Source of the DNA: Vondammii sp040505895
GTDB lineage: Bacteria; Pseudomonadota; Gammaproteobacteria; Chromatiales; Chromatiaceae
Length of the DNA stretch: 64,000 bases
Direction of reading: 5' to 3'
Assembly: GCA_040505895.1 (NCBI GenBank)
Contig: JBEVXU010000001.1
Location: forward strand, 212,130 to 276,129
Shown here: piece after piece, positions 17,701-24,771 of the stretch
How the letters are laid out: every line of letters starts with the position of its first letter
How positions within the stretch are numbered: position 1 is the first letter of the stretch
Notes under the pieces: generated by a model
The model's database searches: none
Seen by the model: the letters and a program-made list of their open reading frames with translations, nothing else
Told to the model about the DNA's origin: nothing
Position numbers and translations under genes: made by a program

Positions 17701-18261
17701 GCCGCTCAAGAGCGCAAAAAAGAGCGCGTCAAGATCAGGAAAAATCTTATGCTCAAGTGCCGGGCTCCGGGCAATGATTTTTACCGCTGCATTGGCTTCC
17801 ACAGTCCCCACCCTGTGGCCGGAAAGGTCTTCCAGGCTCTGGATGTTATTAGTACCCTCTCTAACAAACAGGCCAATGACAAAGGTCTCCAACGGCTCGG
17901 TAAAGCGATAGATCTCTTTTCGGGAAGCGGTGATACCCAGATTGGGAACCAGATCTACAGTGCCACTACGCACCGCCTGGTGTATCTCCAGCCAACTGTC
18001 ATAGACCTTGAATTGAATCGGGTAGCCGGCACGCGCAGCGACCACTTTGATGATATCGATGGCAAACCCTTGGGGATTGCCCTCCGAGTCCAGACTATAC
18101 TGAGGAGGGAATTGACGATGCACAGCCACGGTCAGCGGTGCTGCCGCCCCACCATCGGCTGTTGCAACCAAAACTGAGGGCAGGTAGAGAAGCCCCAACA
18201 TCAAGCAGGAGGCGAGCCACTTCGAAAATAGCATTTTCACATTGCGTACAAGATGGAGCAT
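14737..18261 (-). CDS. Sensory c-di-GMP enzyme: SBP-TM-PAS-GAF-PAS-GGDEF-EAL
   Basis: An 1174-residue membrane signalling protein. Order: signal peptide (about 1-35), periplasmic amino-acid-binding-protein-like domain (about 42-262, with LTVAVHRQFPPQYSLD and FAIDIIKVVAARAGY), one transmembrane helix (about 270-290), PAS (325-440), GAF (450-600), PAS (610-730), diguanylate cyclase and phosphodiesterase. GGDEF is intact with an RASD inhibitory site five residues before it; EALVRW, DDFGTGFSSL and KIDQEFV are present. It could make and break c-di-GMP in response to a small periplasmic ligand. The TAG stop lies in the CTAG at the edge of the element at 14669. Confidence 0.93.
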   Translation of the reverse strand: MLHLVRNVKMLFSKWLASCLMLGLLYLPSVLVATADGGAAAPLTVAVHRQFPPQYSLDSEGNPQGFAIDIIKVVAARAGYPIQFKVYDSWLEIHQAVRSGTVDLVPNLGITASRKEIYRFTEPLETFVIGLFVREGTNNIQSLEDLSGHRVGTVEANAAVKIIARSPALEHKIFPDLDALFFALLSGEVDALAYPVPVIMQVAQRAGFEGRIKQVGEPLREIKRAVGISQLRPALYQPLQDEVKALLKSDQYRTIYTRWYGEPVPYWNERRLLLAAALVVGGVLLLALLLVWRYRILVEFNRRLQAGIKERHKAEAALRLSERSLVEAQRIAKVGSWTLNVHDGSLLWSDEIYRIFGRDPGTFEPSLHAYYSCVHQKDIARVQGAVNQSIQEDSLYHIDHRIVLPDGGIRFVRERGELQRGDDDSPLLMMGSVLDITDAWVSEQMEQGRSHILEMIATGRPLPEILDTLARHVEKILPGMFCSIMLLDKESGCLRYGAAPSLPDDYNEAINGLEIGEGVSSCGTAAYRGERVIVADVATHPYWDRLRDLAGQAGLGACWSDPIISSDGSVLGTFAICHSSPKEPEEVQLGYISTGATLAGIAIQRVGEQEELRSAEERARMLLESSNEGIFGLDREGRATFVNPAAAAMLGYQADELVGRVIHDVVHHTTADGAPLPELECRMRATISTEEDFLVSDEVLWRKDGISFPVEYRATPIILEGEPAVGAVVTFHDITARKQAESVIQHLAYHDSLTELPNRAMFMDELIRKRAELRRSSTAFAIHFLDLDHFKDVNDTLGHPVGDLLLKRVASKLKALVRASDTVARFGGDEFAILQSDTDDPASASVLAKKVIDTLSEPMLSGENRIITGTSIGIVHVPSDNRDDVDALMANADVALYKAKEAGRGDFAFHNEAMTGQVRSEVLLSQELADAILNDELQLVYQPKVDLNNHSLIGVEALVRWHHPRDGMIMPIRFIPLAEKRGQIYALGRWVLRAACRQWAEWRERGFDPGGVAVNVSPIQLKNSGFADEVLSIMEEFAVQPENLELELTESVFMGSDSKLLDQLNRLHQAGLKLSIDDFGTGFSSLVYLRRFAVNALKIDQEFVHDMLDDNSDAEVVKAIIALGGAFGLATIAEGVEEPAQAEFLKLIGCESAQGYYYSHPLATEDLLAKYHAS

Positions 18262-18365
18262 AAACCAGCACCAAGAGCATCAATCCATTTATTGGCCAAC
18301 TATGCCCCCTGTGATTTTTTTATGCAATTTTGGTAACTTATCAGTAAGCAGCGGAGCAGCGGATC

Positions 18366-19508
18366 ATGCCAAAGACACTGGTTATCGATGACAGCGAAAC
18401 TTTTCGCTCTCTCTGTCTTCAAGCACAAGCCGACGATGAGCAGTACCAGTTCACCTTTGCCGGCAGTGATGCAGAGGCAATAGAGATACTTAGCTCTATC
18501 GATAACCTGGATATCGCCATCGTTGCCGTCGACCGCCCAGGCATCAGTGGGCTCGATCTGTTTCATCAGCTCCAGGGTCGGCGCAACCGTGTTCCCCGCA
18601 TCGCCCTCTTCTCAAAAATCAACTTCAGTCTAATCCGCAGCAGCATGAACCAGGGTGCAGCTGACTTTCTCAATCAACCGGTCACTCTCGATGACCTTAC
18701 CTCCACTCTCGACAGGGTCCATCGCCACACCGAAGAGCGGCGCCGCGCCTGGCACAACGAAGCACAACTCTCTGCTATGCACCGCGAGATCGACATCGCC
18801 CGAGAGATTCAGCTCCGTATACTCCCCGGCAATTTCCCTCCTATCGACGGTATCGATGTCGCTGCCCGGCTGATCCCGGCCAAAGGGATGAGTGGGGATT
18901 TCTACAACCTGATTGAGCTGGACCAGGATCGCGTTGGCTTCGTCGTCGCCGACGTTTCCGGTAAAGGCGTACCGGCCGCCTTCTATATGGCGGTGGTCAG
19001 CACCCTGATAAGCACGGTTGCACTGGACGTTGAGTCACCCGACACCTGTCTTACCCAGGTCAACCAGCTACTCTGCCGACACCGAATCCCCGGTATGTTT
19101 GTCTCTGTTTTCTACGCCATTCTCAACCGACAGAGCTGGCAGCTCGACTACGCCAACGGCGGTCATCTACCCCCTTATCTGATCGAAAAAGATGGCAGTG
19201 ACATCCGGGCAGTTAGCGGGGGTGAAGGAGTGGTACTTGGCGTCGAAGAGAGTCTCATCTATCAGACAGATAGTCTGCAGCTGCAACCGGGAGAATCCCT
19301 GGCACTCTTCACTGATGGGCTCACCGAGGCGTTCAATAACGCAAGAGAGCAGTTTGGTAATGACCGTGTTTGCACAGCACTGACAAGTGGCACCAGCAGC
19401 GGTCCAAAAATAACTGTAGAAAAAACATTCGCCGCAGTAGAGCGCTTTTGTGGTGATGCCGATCAATCAGATGACATCACCTTGTTGCTGCTCAAACGGA
19501 GAGGCTGA
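18366..19508 (+). CDS. SpoIIE/RsbU-type PP2C phosphatase with a degenerate receiver domain
   Basis: A 380-residue protein with an N-terminal response-regulator fold (about 1-120) and a C-terminal PPM/SpoIIE phosphatase (about 145-378). The phosphatase metal sites are intact: GMSGDFYN, VADVSGKGVPAAFYM, FTDGLTEAFN and SDDITLL. The receiver keeps the acidic pair (VIDDSE), but the phospho-Asp position aligns to Ala (IVAVDRPGISG, where CheY has D-x-x-x-P) and the conserved Lys aligns to Gln (LNQPVT). So it is probably not switched by ordinary phosphorylation. It heads a compact gene group with a kinase and a STAS protein, the parts of a partner switch. Confidence 0.9.
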   Translation: MPKTLVIDDSETFRSLCLQAQADDEQYQFTFAGSDAEAIEILSSIDNLDIAIVAVDRPGISGLDLFHQLQGRRNRVPRIALFSKINFSLIRSSMNQGAADFLNQPVTLDDLTSTLDRVHRHTEERRRAWHNEAQLSAMHREIDIAREIQLRILPGNFPPIDGIDVAARLIPAKGMSGDFYNLIELDQDRVGFVVADVSGKGVPAAFYMAVVSTLISTVALDVESPDTCLTQVNQLLCRHRIPGMFVSVFYAILNRQSWQLDYANGGHLPPYLIEKDGSDIRAVSGGEGVVLGVEESLIYQTDSLQLQPGESLALFTDGLTEAFNNAREQFGNDRVCTALTSGTSSGPKITVEKTFAAVERFCGDADQSDDITLLLLKRRG

Positions 19509-19516
19509 GCAGGATA

Positions 19517-19945
19517 ATGACTGACCTCCATAACAACAGCCTGACCATTACTGCCGACGCCTCAAGACTCAAGGAACTACGCGACTGGACTCGGCAGCAA
19601 CTGATGCTGTGTCAATATGATGAGAATATGATTGAGAGTGTGGTTCTTGCCATCGGTGAAGCGGCAATGAATGTGGTGCAACACAGCTTTGGCGGCGGAG
19701 ATACCAAAGGTGAACTATCCTTGGAAATAACCGCTGATGGTGGTGAACTGATCTTTCGCATAACCGATAACGCGCCAGTCATCGACCCCACCACCATCAG
19801 CAGCCGCAATCTGGAGCAGATACGCCCCGGCGGGCTAGGCATCCACTTCATCAACTCATTGATGGATACAGTGGAATACAGGCCACTACCGCAACAACGA
19901 GGTAATCTGTTGATAATGAAAAAGAGAGTATCTAGGGCCTGTTAA
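19517..19945 (+). CDS. RsbW-like anti-sigma factor / serine kinase (HATPase)
   Basis: A 142-residue GHKL ATPase. The N box reads GEAAMNVVQHSF (near 49-60), the G1 region ITDNAPVID and the G2 loop PGGLGIHF, as in RsbW/SpoIIAB-type kinases that phosphorylate a STAS partner and may hold a sigma factor. It lies 8 bp after the phosphatase gene and touches the STAS gene, so the three are very likely co-transcribed. No sigma factor gene is visible nearby. Confidence 0.9.
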   Translation: MTDLHNNSLTITADASRLKELRDWTRQQLMLCQYDENMIESVVLAIGEAAMNVVQHSFGGGDTKGELSLEITADGGELIFRITDNAPVIDPTTISSRNLEQIRPGGLGIHFINSLMDTVEYRPLPQQRGNLLIMKKRVSRAC

Positions 19946-20287
19946 GTGAAGTTTAGTATTAGTCAAAATTCCGGTTTTCACATTGTCACACTGAGTGGCG
20001 ATGTCGACCTCTCCTCCTCACCACAGGCGCGAGATGCGATCCTGCAGAGCCTCAGCAAGGGGCACGTGATGGTTGACCTGTCGGCAGTCGAATATATCGA
20101 CAGCTCGGGTGTAGCCAGCCTGGTGGAGGGTTATCAGACAGCGAAGGATAGAGAGGTAAGGTTTGGCCTAATCGGTGTCAGCCCGTCGGCCCTGCTGGTA
20201 CTTCAGCTTGCCCACCTCGACCGTGTATTCACCATTCACGACAGCCTGGATGAAGCGGTGGTTCAGGAGCCTCTGAACGAATCATGA
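19946..20287 (+). CDS. STAS-domain protein (anti-anti-sigma / MlaB-like)
   Basis: A 113-residue STAS protein starting with GTG directly after the kinase stop. The phosphorylatable serine site is clear in VEYIDSSGVASLVEG (near 48-62). The last residues, about QEPLNES, are encoded by the left end of the inverted-repeat element at 20266, which also supplies the TGA stop. Upstream partners suggest an anti-anti-sigma factor; downstream MlaE/MlaF suggest the STAS subunit of an Mla-type transporter. Either or both may hold. Confidence 0.88.
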   Translation: MKFSISQNSGFHIVTLSGDVDLSSSPQARDAILQSLSKGHVMVDLSAVEYIDSSGVASLVEGYQTAKDREVRFGLIGVSPSALLVLQLAHLDRVFTIHDSLDEAVVQEPLNES

Positions 20288-20423
20288 ACTCACATCTTGG
20301 GGCCAAAATCCGCTGCTTTTTCGTTATGAATCTTCGCAATAGCCAGCTATTACGTGCGATTCACGCCTCAAATCAGCAAATTTTCGCCCCAATCTGCTTC
20401 GCCCAGATTCATTCAGAGGCTCC
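20266..20423. mobile_element. MITE-like element, GGAGCCTCTGA family, between STAS gene and mlaE
   Basis: Ends GGAGCCTCTGAA and TTCAGAGGCTCC enclose 158 bp that is largely self-complementary (GGGGCCAAAAT with ATTTTCGCCCC). Flanks TTCA and TTAA differ at one base, so any target duplication has decayed. Its left end encodes the STAS tail and stop; its right end places AGAGG 7 bp before the mlaE ATG. Confidence 0.75.
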
Positions 20424-20426
20424 TTA

Positions 20427-21224
20427 ATGACTAACCCGCTATCGCTCATTGAAACCCTGGGACGAAAAACCCTGGAGGGTGTCGAAGAGCTCGGTTACCA
20501 CGCCGCCCTGCTGGTGGAGAGCCTCTACTGGCTACTGTGGGGTCCACGCCTCGGCCAGCCGGTACGAATTGGTGCTGTCTTTGGTGAGATGATACTGGTG
20601 GGAATCAGCGCCCTGCCGATCATCGCCATCCTCTCCTTCACCATCGGAATCATGCTGGCAATCCAGGGTATCCACACCCTCGAAACCTTTGGCGCCCAGG
20701 AGCAGGTGGTGTTGGGTATCGCCCTGTCGGTAACCCGCGAGTTTGCCCCACTGATCGTCGCCATTCTGGTGGCGGGACGTTCCGGCTCCGCCTTTGCCGC
20801 CCGCATCGGCACCATGAAAATTTCACAGGAGATCGATGCCTTGCGGGTGATCGGTATCAATCCGGTACGCCATCTGGTGGCGCCATCACTACTGGCGATG
20901 GTGGTGATGCTTCCGACGTTGACCTTCTTTGCCGATGTCGTCGGCCTCTTTGGCGGCGCCGTCTATAGCGCCGCTGAACTTGGCATAGGTATAGACGTCT
21001 ACTGGGAGCGCACCCTTACCGTCCTTGAACTGGACGACATTTTCCAGGGACTGGAGAAGAGCCTGGTGTTTGCTGTGTTGATTACTCTGGTGGGGGCGGC
21101 AAACGGCTTCTCCGTCTCCGGCGGAGCCGAGGGGGTAGGCAGAGTCACCACCCGCTCAGTGGTGATATCCATCGCCACCATCCTTATCACCGACATGATC
21201 TTTACCTACTTCCTCAACCAGTAA
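20427..21224 (+). CDS. mlaE: Mce/Mla-type ABC transporter permease
   Basis: A 265-residue MlaE-family permease, the inner-membrane channel of lipid transporters that move phospholipids between membranes. Typical sequence includes LAIQGIHTLETFGAQEQV, LVAGRSGSAFAARIGTMK and EIDALRVIGINP, with five or six hydrophobic segments. The ATG has AGAGG 7 bp upstream, contributed by the repeat element. mlaF begins 2 bp after its stop. Confidence 0.93.
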   Translation: MTNPLSLIETLGRKTLEGVEELGYHAALLVESLYWLLWGPRLGQPVRIGAVFGEMILVGISALPIIAILSFTIGIMLAIQGIHTLETFGAQEQVVLGIALSVTREFAPLIVAILVAGRSGSAFAARIGTMKISQEIDALRVIGINPVRHLVAPSLLAMVVMLPTLTFFADVVGLFGGAVYSAAELGIGIDVYWERTLTVLELDDIFQGLEKSLVFAVLITLVGAANGFSVSGGAEGVGRVTTRSVVISIATILITDMIFTYFLNQ

Positions 21225-21225
21225 G

Positions 21226-22029
21226 ATGACAACACCCAACGCCATTGAAGTGGGTCAACTGCATGTTCGCTACGGTGATCGCGACATTCTGCAAAATATC
21301 GACCTCAGCATCCGCCAGGGTGAGATCATGGTGATTATGGGCGGCTCCGGCTCGGGCAAGTCCACCTTTCTGCGCCAGCTGTTGGCGCTGGAAAGACCCG
21401 TGAGCGGCACTATCCAACTGCTTGGTCGTGACATCACCCAACTCAACGGCAGAGAGATGTATGAGTTGCGCCGCAACATCGGTGTCTCGTTCCAGGGAGG
21501 CGCCCTGTTCAATTCGATGACCGTGAGCGACAACATCATTCTGCCCCTACGCGAACATACCAAGCTCGATCTCGAGACCATGCGCATCATGGCAAGAATG
21601 AAGCTGGAGGTGGTCAATCTTGCAGGCTTCGAGGAGTTGATGCCTTCTCAACTCTCCGGCGGCATGGTCAAGCGTGCAGCACTTGCACGTGCCATCATCA
21701 TGGACCCGAAGCTGCTCTTTTTCGATGAGCCCTCCGCCGGTCTCGATCCGGTAGTCTCTGCCGAACTCGATCAACTGATCCTGCGTTTGAAGGCCGCCAT
21801 GGGCATGACTATCGTGGTAGTTACTCATGAGCTGGAGAGTGCATTTGAAATCGCCGACCGTATCACCTTTATCGATCAAGGCCGTATACTGATGACAGGA
21901 ACCGTCGATGAGGTCAAAAGGAGCGACAATCCGCGCATACAAAGTCTGCTCAACCGCACCCCGGTAAATGAGCAGCGGGATGCAGATGAATATATACGCC
22001 GCCTTACCGGGCGGCAGACAACAGAGTGA
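21226..22029 (+). CDS. mlaF: Mce/Mla-type ABC transporter ATPase
   Basis: A 267-residue ATP-binding subunit that powers the permease. Walker A is GGSGSGKST (near 39-47), the signature is LSGGMVKRAALARA, and Walker B is LLFFDEPSAGLDP. The SGGMVKR form of the signature is typical of the MlaF group. The C-terminal extension after residue 245 is where MlaF proteins contact a neighbouring subunit and MlaB (established for the E. coli system). Confidence 0.94.
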   Translation: MTTPNAIEVGQLHVRYGDRDILQNIDLSIRQGEIMVIMGGSGSGKSTFLRQLLALERPVSGTIQLLGRDITQLNGREMYELRRNIGVSFQGGALFNSMTVSDNIILPLREHTKLDLETMRIMARMKLEVVNLAGFEELMPSQLSGGMVKRAALARAIIMDPKLLFFDEPSAGLDPVVSAELDQLILRLKAAMGMTIVVVTHELESAFEIADRITFIDQGRILMTGTVDEVKRSDNPRIQSLLNRTPVNEQRDADEYIRRLTGRQTTE

Positions 22030-22039
22030 CCGGGACTTT

Positions 22040-23125
22040 ATGAAGCGCCAAAACTTATCCTATCTGAGCGTCGGCTTTTTTGTTCTGGCGATGCTGATCG
22101 GCCTGATGCTGATGTTGGCCAAGATCAGCGGCCGCACCGGCCCGGTGGATCACTACACCGTTGCTTATGACAACGTCAGTGGCCTGAGCAAGGGCACCCC
22201 CGTCACTTATGAAGGCTACAGCATCGGCCGTATTGCCGGCATAAAGCCACAGCATCGGGAGACGGCAACACGCTACCTGCTGCAACTGGAGGTGCAAAAA
22301 GGCTGGCCGATCCCCGATGACAGTATTGCACGCATCGTCTCCTCCGGGCTCCTCTCCACCATCAATATCGACATCAGTGGTGGAAAATCAAGCAGACTGT
22401 TGACACCCGGCAGCACCATTCAGGGTCGCGAAAGCGTCAGCCTGTTTGCCGCCCTCGACACTATCGCCGGTGATGTTAATCACCTCACCAAAGAGGGTTT
22501 CATACCGCTGCTCAACAATATCAACAACCATATCGACGCCATCGCCACCCCGGTAGAGGCAGATGCCGCTGCGATACTTGCACACCTGAAAAGCAGTGCA
22601 GAAAAACTCGACAGTGGTATGGACAAAATTTTCAACGATATCCAGAAGCTGACACAACAGCTCAACAGCAGCGCCACCGATCTGCGCCAGGTGGTGGGGG
22701 AGAAGAATCGCAAAAGCCTCTCCGGATTTCTTGAGACAATGGAGGGCGGCGCCAATGATATGCGTCACATGGTAGGCAAGGAGAACCGCGCAAGCCTGTC
22801 ACGTTTCCTGGGCTTTATGGAAGAGAGCGCCACCAACTTCGCCCGCCTCTCCGGTGACCTGGAAAAGAGTCGGCAACAACTTAACCACCTGCTGAGTGAG
22901 TCCCAGGATGTCGTCACCGATAACCGCCAAGAGATCAAGCAGGCGGTGACTGATCTGAAAGCCAGCCTGCAGATCGTCTCTCAGCACATCAGCTCCGTCT
23001 CCTATAATCTTGAAGACACCAGCCGTAATATGGCCGAGTTCAGCCGCCAGATAAGGCAGAATCCGGGACTCCTGCTAAGTGGTTCGCCACCACCGGACAG
23101 TGCAAAAGAACTAGGGCCTAACTGA
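22040..23125 (+). CDS. mlaD: MCE-domain protein (MlaD-like) with long C-terminal helix region
   Basis: Start chosen at the ATG at 22040, where the sequence begins MKRQNLSYLSVGFF, instead of an upstream frame that would overlap mlaF. The 361-residue protein has one N-terminal membrane helix (about 8-28) and an MCE domain (about 38-125: VAYDNVSGLSKGTPVTYEG, GLLSTINIDISGG). A long helical region follows, much longer than E. coli MlaD (183 residues). It contains two copies of an approximately 29-residue unit, RQVVGEKNRKSLSGFLETM and RHMVGKENRASLSRFLGFM. Such helical tails can form tubes across the periplasm in PqiB/LetB-type proteins. Confidence 0.9.
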   Translation: MKRQNLSYLSVGFFVLAMLIGLMLMLAKISGRTGPVDHYTVAYDNVSGLSKGTPVTYEGYSIGRIAGIKPQHRETATRYLLQLEVQKGWPIPDDSIARIVSSGLLSTINIDISGGKSSRLLTPGSTIQGRESVSLFAALDTIAGDVNHLTKEGFIPLLNNINNHIDAIATPVEADAAAILAHLKSSAEKLDSGMDKIFNDIQKLTQQLNSSATDLRQVVGEKNRKSLSGFLETMEGGANDMRHMVGKENRASLSRFLGFMEESATNFARLSGDLEKSRQQLNHLLSESQDVVTDNRQEIKQAVTDLKASLQIVSQHISSVSYNLEDTSRNMAEFSRQIRQNPGLLLSGSPPPDSAKELGPN

Positions 23126-23127
23126 GA

Positions 23128-23760
23128 GTGACAACATTGAAGATATTCACCCTTCCCCTGCTGCCCGCAGCACTGATCACGCTGCTACTCACCGCCTGCG
23201 CCAGCGCCCCTCCGGTGCCCGAAGAGCACTTCTATCGGCTGCTGGGGGTAGACTCCGCCATTTCTCCACCCCAGCCACTATTTTCCGGTACCCTCGCCAT
23301 AGGTACTATCGACAGTCCCGGCATCTATAATGAACGTGCACTGCTGCACAGTGATGAAAGCAGTCCCACACAGTTGCAGCGTTATCACTATCACAGCTGG
23401 ACGGACAGCCCACCTCGCCTGATTCAGGACCATCTCACGCTCTCTCTGCGTCATGCCAACGCAGCCCCTATCGTTATTCCAGACAACGCCAGGAGTCAGT
23501 GGCAATATCTGCTCAAAGGGAAACTGCGACGATTCGAACGAATCATCGGCAATACCACTACCAAGGTAATTATTGCCATGGAGTTCCAGCTGTTACGCCA
23601 GGGAGAAAACCGGCCACTGCTAATAAAGGACTACATCATCACGGAACCGGCAGCCGGTGACACTATTGACGACACGGTTGTGGCATTCTCCAACGGTCTG
23701 CTACGGCTCTATAAACAGTTATTGCACGAGCTGCGACAGGTCAACATAGACAATAGATAG
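23128..23760 (+). CDS. ABC-type transport auxiliary lipoprotein (PqiC-like)
   Basis: A 210-residue lipoprotein with signal LLLTACAS (lipid Cys near 24) and the ABC_trans_aux core: EEHFYRLLG, LAIGTIDSPGIYNERALLHS, YHYHSWTDSPPRLIQDHLTL. Family members sit at the outer membrane and dock MCE tubes. The start is GTG 2 bp after the mlaD stop. With mlaE, mlaF and mlaD it completes a transporter that lacks MlaC and MlaA genes here. Confidence 0.88.
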   Translation: MTTLKIFTLPLLPAALITLLLTACASAPPVPEEHFYRLLGVDSAISPPQPLFSGTLAIGTIDSPGIYNERALLHSDESSPTQLQRYHYHSWTDSPPRLIQDHLTLSLRHANAAPIVIPDNARSQWQYLLKGKLRRFERIIGNTTTKVIIAMEFQLLRQGENRPLLIKDYIITEPAAGDTIDDTVVAFSNGLLRLYKQLLHELRQVNIDNR

Positions 23761-23798
23761 GAGAGCAATCGTTCTGTTTTAGTGCGAGCCCCCGAGCC

Positions 23799-23942
23799 AT
23801 GATTAAGAATGTATCCGCAAGATCACAAGCTTTTCAAATACTCAATGCAGAGAGACTGGATTTCGCCACCTCTGAGTTATATAGCGGATTAAAAAACTTA
23901 GGCAAAAAAAAGCTCGAGGGGATTTCGAGCGAAAGGAGATAA
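23799..23942 (+). CDS. Possible 47-residue small protein
   Basis: An ATG-to-TAA frame of 47 codons encodes a lysine- and serine-rich peptide beginning MIKNVSARSQAFQIL. There is no good ribosome site and no recognised family. A small hairpin (GCTCGA / TCGAGC) lies near its end. It may be chance in a spacer. Confidence 0.22.
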   Translation: MIKNVSARSQAFQILNAERLDFATSELYSGLKNLGKKKLEGISSERR

Positions 23943-23988
23943 AACACTGTAGTTGATTCGATCAAACTCCAGTGGGATAAAAAACTAG

Positions 23989-24146
23989 GGAAGCCCTGAT
24001 CAAGTCTGGTTAGATTTAGGCTGAGAGAAAATTGTCACTATTCGTTTCGAAGTGAGTAGCAATAGTTGCGCTATTGCTGCGATCTTCGGGACGAATAGGG
24101 CGATTTTAGCCAGCGTAAAGCAATCATGACTGGTTCAGAGCTTCTC
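23989..24146. mobile_element. MITE-like element, GGAGCCTCTGA family (decayed right end)
   Basis: Left flank CTAG and end GGAAGCCCTGATCAAGTCTG; the interior matches the 5430 copy closely (GTTAGATTTAGGCTGAG and GCGATTTTAGCCAGCGTAAA). The right end CAGAGCTTCTC is degenerate. It lies between the lipoprotein and DsrC-like genes. Confidence 0.7.
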
Positions 24147-24164
24147 TGGACTGGTGGGCTACCA

Positions 24165-24268
24165 AATAAAATAAGTCTGGCAAATTAAATTGCACTCAGA
24201 GGGGAATTTAACTCCGATATCGCGCCCCCATGAGTGCAAGACAAGTATTGATGACTTACTCAGGCTCT
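24165..24268. mobile_element. Decayed second element abutting the DsrC-like gene
   Basis: AAGTCTGG, TTGCACTCAG and TGAGTGCAAG, with GACTTACTCAGGCTCTC, match the outer parts of the 58751 element in the same order. The right end GGCTCT leads into CTAG, which includes the stop codon of the DsrC-like gene. The left end is poorly defined. Confidence 0.5.
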
Positions 24269-24622
24269 CTAGCCCATATAGGCCTTCGCCTCCTCGCCGG
24301 GATTCGGCAAACCCGCAATACGCCATACCTGAAGGCAGCCGCCAAAGAGTTTTTTAAGCACCTTCTTATCTAGCTCAGTGCTGCGACAAATACGGCGCAT
24401 GGGTGGTATCGCACGGAAGCTGGTATAGCGATCACGTACAAATAGAATCACAGCCCAATGTGCTTCGCTCAGCGGCCCCACCCCTTCCAACAGAGCGAGA
24501 AGCTCAGCTGTATCACCACACCAGGTTTCCTGATCAACCAGGAATCCATCCGTATCGAGTTGTGGACCCAACCCTCTAAAGGCGCGGATGGAAGAAGAAG
24601 CTCTCTGATTCAGACCGTTCAT
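24269..24622 (-). CDS. DsrC/TusE-family protein lacking both redox cysteines (RspA-like)
   Basis: A 117-residue DsrC-fold protein: DTDGFLVDQETWCGD near 23-37, LSEAHWAVILFVRDRY near 52-67, AIPPMRRICR and a C-terminal RIAGLPNPGEEAKAYMG. DsrC carries sulfur on a penultimate Cys and a second Cys eleven residues earlier. Here the tail ends AYMG and the second position is Trp (QVWRIAGLP). A Cys in FGGCLQ is five residues off. Family members without these cysteines are proposed regulators (RspA). It diverges from a CysB-like gene, which fits a role in sulfur regulation. Its TAG stop lies at a repeat edge. Confidence 0.85.
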   Translation of the reverse strand: MNGLNQRASSSIRAFRGLGPQLDTDGFLVDQETWCGDTAELLALLEGVGPLSEAHWAVILFVRDRYTSFRAIPPMRRICRSTELDKKVLKKLFGGCLQVWRIAGLPNPGEEAKAYMG

Positions 24623-24771
24623 GATTTCATATCCAATTTTTCAACAGGTGAAGGGGCTCTCCCACAAGGGAGTGATTGGGACTATAGCTTGGGCACGAAT
24701 TCCATTAAAATACCTTTTTCATCTATACATATACTTGATAGTTATATACGGGTGTGCCTCAGAGAATTATC

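Noticed and set aside
21968..22039. 24-residue extension of the MCE protein into mlaF
   Set aside because: It would overlap mlaF by 62 bp and hide the membrane helix; the ATG at 22040 begins a typical MCE N-terminus.
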